Shown piece after piece: positions 56,258 through 64,000 of a DNA stretch of 64,000 bases. The DNA lies in assembly GCA_947652605.1 (NCBI GenBank), contig OX393580.1, positions 20,170,159-20,234,158 on the forward strand, written 5' to 3'. The notes beneath the pieces are model-generated. The model searched no databases. It was not told the DNA's origin and worked only from the letters and a program-made list of their open reading frames with translations. The DNA comes from Elmis aenea. Its lineage: Eukaryota > Arthropoda > Insecta > Coleoptera > Elmidae. Position 1 is the stretch's first letter. Each line of letters starts with the position of its first letter. The translations under genes and the position numbers were made by a program.

Positions 56258-57861
56258 GTTCGTAGAAGGGTGTTTGAGTAGTGTTTTATGTAGTAGTCTA
56301 CTAAATCATTCTGTGATCATTTTACCCTACACTGGGGATCATTTTGCCCTACCTGTGAGGGTAAAATGAACCTTTTGCATAGTTTCCTATTATATTAAAA
56401 AATATATATTATTTGCTTTTCTCAGACAAAATGGGATATATGACTTCTGTAGTCCAATGTTTACAGGATTTAATAAAAAAAAGTCTCGATTATTTATGAA
56501 TCTTTTTCTACATTTTACAACTACTTTGGTGTTAGGGGGATCATTTTAGGCCACTCTCCCCTACTCTTATGAATATTTCTGATATCGCTAAAATCTAGTG
56601 CTGTATGATTATTTTTTTTTTTAAATTTTATCTTAAAATTAGTTTGAGGTAATGCACCAACTTTTATCAAGAACTAAAAATTTACAATAAAATTCATGAT
56701 AAAAAATTATACCATTTCTTGCATACTTTTTGAATGACGCTGTATAAAGAATATATGTAACGTGAAAAATTAATAAATTAGTTGTGAAACAATAGTCAAG
56801 TTTCTTTTAAAAAAATCAAAAACATCAAAAGTTCTTAGTTTTTTCAATTGAAATCAATTGATTATTGATTTTTTTAAATCAAAATTAAATTTTGACCAAA
56901 CCTGGCTGTGGGCCTCTATAATCTGAATGCCCGAGCCGATTTTTTTTCCCAGTCCGTCACTGTTCAAAGCTATCAAAATTTATTTGTGTCCTCCTTTTTT
57001 CATTGCTAAAAAGTTGGTCACCTTATTATTTTGAGTTTTTATAAGATTCTTAAAAACCATAAAAAATTGTTTGTTGTTTAAATAAAGAAGCAAATTTTAG
57101 TCATTACTTAATTTGAAATTTGTATACTGTACTGTCTACTATATAGAATTCCAAGTTCTTAGAAACTGTCAATAAATAATGAAACTCCTTTTTTATTTTT
57201 ATTTAGCACTAAAAAAAAGTATCAATATTAATATAATAGCTCACATTATAAAGTGTCTGATAATTGTAATGAAGTTATTGTAGTCTTTATTGTGTGTGTC
57301 GTATAATACCATGAAGTAATTAGACGCTTATTTTTAATTATTATTAATTTTCACCATTAAAACTCTTCCTCTATTATAGTTTTTTTTTTTCATTTTAATC
57401 AAAATCGTTAAAGAAATAACTCGCTGATTTAAAAATTAACATATAATAACAAAAATTAATGAAGACAAATGTCAGATTGACACTCATGGCTACTTATATT
57501 TGTAAAATTAATCCAATTTTAAAATATTAATTATGAACTCAATATTAAACATTTAAGCTTATTAATGGTCTCAAATGATGCGTAATAAATTTATCTTTCT
57601 ATTGTTACCATTAATTTTAATATAAATTCAATTGGGGAGCAGGAATCCGAAAAAACTTAAAACCAATGTTAATTCCCTATGTTCACGGCTGGTGGTTAAC
57701 ACCCGGTATATACATATATATATAATATGTATAGCAAATTGGTTTTCACAAATTGTGATACTATTCCTGGAATATAAAAATTAATCCTACTTCCTGTCAT
57801 TAACAAACGTATATCTGCAATTTTTTTTGTACATACACATATAAAAGGCTGTTGGTATATA

Positions 57862-59121
57862 CAGGGTGTCCCCATTATACACGGCAAAAAAGTATGTGCA
57901 TATTCCTGAGTGAAAATGATGACCATTTGTCAAATATTTTGTTATCCGAAAATGCTTCCTTTCAAAGTTAGAGACCTCCAAAGTTGCAAGAAAAAAAATT
58001 CAAAAAATCGATTACGTCCTAGCCGTTTAAGCTAGAGCTATCAAACTTGGCCGAAATGTTTGGGTGTTTCCCATTGACTTTGTGGGATAATTAGAAAGAA
58101 AACACGTAATTGGAAGTATGATTTACAGGCAGGTCATCCGCTTACCATCTTCAGAATTTTTTTCTCTGGGATAAAATAGACAATGTCATTCGTCCATAAG
58201 AAAGTACGACTTAAGAGGAAAAAATTCGTCCCTCTTTGTTTTTTGCTGTAAACGTAGCCGTTTTCGAGAAAATTAGTGCTAAAGATGCATCGACAAACTC
58301 TGTTTATACACCTCAAATATTTTTTTTTTACTAAACTTAGTTGGCTAATGTCATGCTTGACTTAAGGCTTGTTCATAATAAACTAAGTGAATGTCGGCTA
58401 ATTCGTTTAGACTCTAAATTGGTGATGAAATAAAGGATGATGTGTTACAAGAAGTAAGTTGAGTTACATTCATTTACAAAATAGACCAATAAAAAACTAT
58501 TAGTAACGATTACGTTTAAAATTATTAGGTTCAAAATAACCCTAGAGCTTCAACTTCTCAAATTGGTACTACAATAAACATTTCCAAAGATAAAGTATGG
58601 AGAGTACTGCATAAAGAAGGCTTTAAACACTTTAAAATTCAAGTCACTCATACGCTGCATTTTTTTAAATAAAATATTTGTTTTAGCCATTTTTAACAAC
58701 AATGGTTTCAAAAAAGTGCCAAGTGTTATACATTTTCGAATTCAGAATAAAATTCTCTACAAACTGGCGTTAAAATCAGAAATAGCGTCCACAAGAAAAA
58801 ATTGACCTGATGATGGTTTTAAAAAAACGAAACGTCGCATGGAAAATATAATTGGGGATTCTGATTCCTTGCAAAAAGTGGCCATGAAAAAGTTTTTACA
58901 GAAATGAAATTCGACATCAAATGAAAAAGTTACGGGCAAAAAACAAAAATCCACTTTTTTACTTTTTTCCCTATATCTCAAAAACTAAAAAAGATAAATA
59001 AGTTCTGTTTGCGTCAAATTATTAAGCACCTGAATATACAACTTTGCCCCAATTTAACCGAAGTCGTAACTCTTACCGTTTACGAGATCCCCATAGTGAG
59101 CCGCGAAAAACGAGAACCCTG
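57862..59121 (+). mobile_element. Tc1/mariner-type element, unit B copy
   Basis: Counterpart of 39533-40792, with the same helix-turn-helix fragment (about 58536-58669). Boundaries are equally tentative. Confidence 0.55.
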
Positions 59122-59129
59122 TATATATA

Positions 59130-59254
59130 TTTTCGTTGTTGTTTACAGTTTTGTTTTGCAATAATGATTTATGTCTCAAAATTGACGTTGGCATACGACG
59201 TGCGTATTTTTCAAAGTAAGCTGTGACTTTCACAAAATTCGTCTTGCAAAAGCG
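59130..59254 (-). repeat. orphan 5' flank copy (unit B)
   Basis: Counterpart of 40801-40925. Its presence in both units shows the orphan is older than the block duplication. Confidence 0.65.
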
Positions 59255-59450
59255 GTGTGAACTGAACCCAGTGCGTTCGGCTTCAATTTGTTAACCTACT
59301 ACTCAAGGCTAACAACTAAACATAAACTATGTGTATGTACAATGATTGCAAACATTTAAATAACAACATTTAAACAGGAAATGTAATAATCGGTTTAGAT
59401 GATCAATTGTACAAAATATTTGTTACATATCGTTTCTATCATTACGTACA

Positions 59451-62400
59451 TCAAAAATGCAAGAACTTAACTGTAATAATTTTGGTCAAAACCAAAAACA
59501 AAATTAAGTTAAAAAAATTAAAGTTCTTTTCTGACGAGTTCGAGGACGAGTCAGGAGTAGTTGCAGTTTCTGGTTTTGTTTCTTCTTCCATCTTACAATC
59601 CTCACCAAAGAAAATATGGAATTTGGTGCACACATCGACACCTATTTTGGAAGAAAAAAAGGTGAACTAATAATGTATTGTCATTTTGGTCATAAGCAGC
59701 AAACTAAATCGACAAAATAAAACAACTTCCAACACAACACCAACCAAAATTTGTTAATACAGTAAGAGCTATCCCCTTAGAACCGATGATAAGTAATCAG
59801 TAGCGCAAATCAACCGGTTCTAAATAAACACTGATAAAATATTGTGATTTAAAAAAAAATTAATACTAAACAAACAAAAATTTCTATTCGAGAAAACCTT
59901 GAGAAGCTAAAAACATTATATAATAATTGCTTCTCGCCATTTTTTTTTTTTTGTTCACGTTTAATTAATATTTAAAGTCGTGTTACTTCGTTACAATTAA
60001 GTTACAATTGAACAAATATTAATCAAGTCACCGTAAACAAACGTAATTCCGGTAATTTATCAGTTACTCAAAGTTTCGACGTAGTTTTTAGTCTAATAAT
60101 AGAAAAATAATTAACATGTACGTCAAAAATTATAGCTATCATCTCCATTGGTGCGTCCACGTGCCCTTGGCTTAAAACCTCAATGCAGGCTATTATCACA
60201 TAATTTTGCACGTACTTACCCCAGTGTTTCATCACTGTTACATTTGGAACGATTGTGTTGAGGAGTTGATCGCACATCTTTTCTAAGCCTGCCATGCCGC
60301 ACAAACTAGCAACCTTTTCTTTAATCTTGTCTGTAAAATTTTGTTCACCACGATCTTGTCTTATGAAATCAGCAACTAAAATAATACGTTAACATAAGTT
60401 TTAATAAATTTGTATTTAAAAGCACTACGCATACAAATCGATAATTGTAAATATTAACTAGAAGTGCACCAAGAAAACCTACAAATAAGAATTTAAAGAC
60501 ATATTTAACAAAGTTATTTGCAGATATCGTTACGATCTTAATATATATGTGTAAATACTAAAATTAATAATAATGTTGTTTAACATTCATGATTGAGCAA
60601 AAAAAAAAGTAATTTCCTTGTATAATCAACAATGTCTAGGCTGTAAGCTGGCCCTGTAGATTACACACATAACTAACACAACATGTCTTCTTAGGAGAAA
60701 TTAATGGCAATTTCGACCTTACTGTATGCATTTCTACAATATTCCAGTTTTATTGTTACATTTATCACATAAATAATCTGATTTAATTTAAATATACATC
60801 AAAGCCGTGACTTGGTAAAGTAAATGGAGCTGAAAGTATGAAAGTTGCTATGATTAATATGCTGCAGATATTAATATTAAATCGATTGAACTGCACCCAT
60901 TTTCTATTTTTATTTAATCTGAAGCGTGGCTGAATGGCTCTTTTGTAAGATACTGAGATAATTGTAAGGCCTTGTTAATAGTTTTACTCAAGACACTGCT
61001 GAATCCAATACCGTTGTGATTGTGCACTAACTTAAATATAAAATCATCTTTAAATATTTTTAGCAAGTATGACCAAGAGATCTTAAAAAATGTTTTTTAT
61101 TTAGTACGTCGAATTTTTGTAGTTCGTTGCAAATGTTTAAAATCCATAAAAGTTTTTATTTAATTATTGCACTTTTTATAGTTTTAAAGCAATTTACCTA
61201 TCCATTTTGACGAAGGTACATATTGTCGTGCCTCGTGCTAGTTAAACCTGTGTACAAATTTAAATGAGGGTAATTTTGCAAGATAGTATATAATTCTTTT
61301 GATCTTAAGTTTGCTACATTTTGGAAATTTTTACATTAAGTTTAGCTTAACTCTATACCTTATAGTTAATATGTAGTTAAAAACTGAACAATATCAAAAG
61401 ATTGCTCCTGGGATAACTGCACAAGCATCATAATGTCATTCTGACGTTTGCTTCGCTTAAATCAATGAATTATACAGAGTGTGAATCACGGTCTACTACA
61501 CAGGTTGGGAGACTCCCATATAAAAACGACTGAGGCCGGTAACTAGTTCCGTAAATTATCCCACAGATGGCGTTATGTCTAAGAACCGTTCGCCATAAAT
61601 TATTGCTAGATGGCGATACGTCTAAGAACCGGTTCGTGTACAATATTTTGACATAGTCAGCGATATTTAAAGGCTTTCGCTTAAAACATTCGCAAAATTC
61701 GAATGTAATCAATCAGGGGATGTATATTCAAATGTTTTTATCGAATTTTTAAGTCAGTTTTGTTCAAAATAAGATCCCACCTAGTGCTAGCTCAAGTTCT
61801 TAGACTTATTGCCATCTAACGGATATTTATGGCGAATGGTTCTTAGACGTATCGTCATCTAGCGGAAATTTATGTCGAAAAGTTCCTGATTTTTTGACAG
61901 GCTTCCCAACCTGTGTAGTAGACCGTGGTGTGAATACAATTGTGACAATTTAAACGAGATTCACATTAAAATTTGTAATAAAAGGACATACACATATTTA
62001 ATTTTACCTGTTTAGATTTGGAATTGCATGGAACAATTTTGTAAAAGTTTTCTTAGACGTGGACGCTAGATATTAGCACTAATAAAGTCGTAAGAAATTG
62101 CATATTGAACAACTTTTTGTAGCCTAATACTTAACTATCCTTCAGTCAATAGAGTTGTACGTTGTACCTAATGAGAGTTGTAATAAGAGTTTTGATTTAG
62201 AATTGTTCAAAAAATAACGCTACGTTAAAATTTTACACCAATTTGTCTACACTGTCTTTATGGAACAAGTTACTTTAACGGACTTTGTCAGAAATTGATA
62301 AAATTAAGTAGACTAATAAAACTGGACGTCCTGTGCTCAAATATGTTAAAATTATTTGGCGCTCTCAATTACTTAGCATAAAAATTCATTTTAAAAGTTC

Positions 62401-64000
62401 CGTTTGACAGTTAGGTTAGGTTTTTTCATTCGAATTTTCTCATGTTAAGATAGCTAAAATATCTTTGTAAAGTGTACGAATAATGATTATAAGGCATGAA
62501 TGAAACTATATTTGTATCGATTTTGTGTTAAAATAAGCTAAAAATAACGTAAATCTTATAACAAACCCAAGTTCACAACTGTCATTTTTTGCAGTCTTGA
62601 ATTACAATTTCCACCTTTCTTGACCTTTCTGAGATCGTAATGTGGACTCATTTAGATCTATAAGGATCAGATCAGTTTCAGTTGGAACTAAAATTTTAAT
62701 TTTAAGCGACCATTGATTTATTATTTTAACCATTAACTTGTAAATCGATTCGATTATCACGTTCATTAAAGCAACATCTAGCACTTCAGTTTTTACCCAA
62801 TAATCAACTGTGTGTACGCGTGTGTGTGTATGTTCCAGACGTTAAAATTGAAAAACAGTGTTGCGCACAGCTGCACGTAATCTTATTTTAGCGTTCCCCA
62901 TTAATCAGCTTTAAAAAAAACTCTTTCCGACCTCTAGCCTGACCCTCTGATGACAGTAAACAGAATGCAGATGGAATAGTGTTGCACACAGCTGCACGTA
63001 ATCTTATTTTAGCGTTCCCCATTAATCAGCTTAAAAAAAAAACTCTTTCCGACCTCTAACCTGACCCTCTGATGACAGTAAACAGAAAGCAGATGGAATA
63101 GTGTTGCGCACAGCTGCACGTCATCTTATTTTAGCGTTTCCCATTATTCAGCTACAAAAAAAATACTTTTTCCGACCTCTAACCTGACCCTCCGATGAAA
63201 GTAAACACGCTGCCCATGCAATAATTTTGTCCATTACCAAATAACATGTTGCAGTTGCTGCTTTTTTTTAATTGCACACAGTTTGGCTGAAAATTATTTA
63301 TTGGAACTAATATTTTTCATTTTATTGCTAAGATATAAGTTCACAGTTGGTTATTTTGTATAAACTGATGTGTTAGATCTTACTTTAGTTAACGTGATAA
63401 TCGAATAACCGGCATTATTAACTACCACTCCCAAATTACAATTTAATGGTTAAAATAATAAATTAATAGTCGCTTAAAATTTAAATTTTAGTTCCAACTG
63501 AAACTGATCTGATCCTTATAGATCTAAATGAGTCCACCTTACGATCTCAGAAAAGTCAAGAAAGGTGGAAATACAATTTCAAGACGGCAAAAAATGACAG
63601 TTGTGAACTTGGGTATGTTATAAGATTTACGTTATTTTTAGCTTATTTTAACACAAAATCGATACAAATATAGTTTCATTTATACCTTATAATCAAATTC
63701 GTACACTTTACAAAGATATTTTAGCTATCCTAACATGAGAAAATTCGAATGAAAAAACCTAACCTAAGTGTCAAACGGAACTTTTAAAATGAATTTTTAC
63801 GCTAAGTAATTGAGAGCGCCAAATAATTTTAACATATTTGAGCTCAGGACGTCCAGTTTTATAAGTCTCTATAATTTTATCAATTTCTGACAAAGTCCGT
63901 TAAAGTAAACTTAAACTTTATTATAAACATAAATTGGGGGTCTTACCTGTTTTACAAGTTTTGCACGCCGCCTCCTGTATACCATTATCACGAGCTGATT
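59451..64000 (-). CDS. saposin-B-domain protein, unit B copy, cut by the window end
   Basis: Exon 4 is 59451-59641, exon 3 is 60220-60375, and exon 2 runs from 63947 past the window end. Exon 1 lies outside. Splice sites and phases equal unit A. The one coding difference seen is at 59488 (A; C at 41159 in unit A), which turns Trp175 into Leu in the hydrophobic tail. No disabling change is visible in the part present, so this copy looks as intact as the first. Confidence 0.8.
61487..61929. mobile_element. intron 2 MITE (unit B)
   Basis: Counterpart of 43158-43600 with the same inverted termini. Confidence 0.65.
62271..63907. mobile_element. fold-back element (unit B)
   Basis: Counterpart of 43942-45578, including the loop with the minisatellite (62857-63209). 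Confidence 0.8.
62857..63209. repeat. 121-bp minisatellite, three units (unit B)
   Basis: Same three units as 44528-44880. No change of copy number between the two blocks. Confidence 0.9.

Larger units (their letters stand above)
48175..56561 (+). mobile_element. pogo-like element, unit B copy, split by the LTR element
   Basis: Same element as 37310-38232, interrupted at 48334. Its right portion resumes at 55798 and contains the zinc-finger remnant at 56090-56257 with the same two stops. Confidence 0.85.
47259..56962. mobile_element. hAT element, unit B copy, containing nested inserts
   Basis: Same element as 36394-38633 (2,240 bp without the LTR element). Here the TSD is perfect: TTCAAAGC at 47251-47258 and 56963-56970. 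This makes the unit B arrangement the original insertion. Confidence 0.9.
46845..57023. mobile_element. TIR element hosting the hAT insertion (outermost nest level)
   Basis: The left end AGGTGACCAACCGTCCTCC (46845) and the right end, read inward as AGGTGACCAAC (57023), are inverted and both flanked by TA (46843-46844, 57024-57025). GTCCTCCTTTT-type motifs occur in both halves. The halves are joined through the hAT insertion with its perfect TSD, so this element existed before the hAT. In unit A only the right piece (38634-38694) is present. Confidence 0.7.
47259..64000. repeat. large duplicated block, unit B (continues past the window)
   Basis: It repeats unit A in the same order and orientation up to the window end, which corresponds to unit A position 45671. 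The only large difference is the LTR retrotransposon at 48334-55793. The rest is almost base-identical, so it is either a very young tandem duplicate or the other haplotype of the same locus placed in one contig. Confidence 0.95.

Noticed and set aside
1..64000. tRNA, rRNA or other structured RNA genes
   Set aside because: I looked for cloverleaf and A/B-box patterns by eye and found nothing I could defend. A covariance-model search would be decisive.

Overview
The window is AT-rich eukaryotic DNA, almost certainly from an insect. It has no bacterial-type gene packing, one spliced gene with GT-AG introns (one only 62 bp), and a dense load of arthropod-type transposons: hAT, piggyBac, pogo, mariner including a DD41D type, APE-type non-LTR elements and Ty3/Gypsy. 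I cannot name the species. Most open reading frames are transposase or reverse transcriptase fragments, or chance ORFs.

Layout. 1-36.4 kb is intergenic DNA packed with dead transposons. Many have clear terminal inverted repeats (TIRs) and target-site duplications (TSDs): hAT elements at 670-1700, 4286-4973, 8909-10943, 18793-19005 and 26304-31005; long-inverted-repeat elements at 5128-7073 and 17940-20676; a piggyBac relic at 8190-11575; non-LTR relics at 12.46-15.0, 21.24-23.18, 23.56-23.84 and 27.67-28.87 kb; a DD41D mariner at 25321-26222; and a pogo-like element at 31184-32540.

36,394 to the end is an almost identical repeat of a block of about 10.9 kb. Unit A is 36394-47258. Unit B starts at 47259 and runs off the window. 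I saw only about six base differences outside one insertion. Each unit carries a four-exon gene on the minus strand for a small secreted protein with one complete saposin-B domain (six cysteines). Its exons are 41122-41312, 41891-42046, 45618-45752 and 45815-45893. No single ORF shows this gene; it appears only when the phase-1 splice junctions are followed. The unit B copy is cut by the window end. Intron 2 holds a fold-back element with a 121-bp minisatellite in its loop.

Unit B also contains a complete, young Ty3/Gypsy LTR retrotransposon (48334-55793). Its 631-bp LTRs look identical, it has a 4-bp TSD, gag and pol are open, and there is no env. The empty site is preserved in unit A. Gag and pol overlap in the -1 frame, with a textbook frameshift signal (CCCAAAC, 6-nt spacer, 8-bp stem, possible pseudoknot). 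The insertion sits inside a pogo-like element, inside a hAT element, inside another TIR element: four nested levels.

The repeat is either a very recent tandem duplication or two haplotypes placed in one contig. The A/B junction looks ancestral (intact hAT TSDs inside a continuous host element). The left edge of unit A breaks exactly at the hAT terminus and looks derived.
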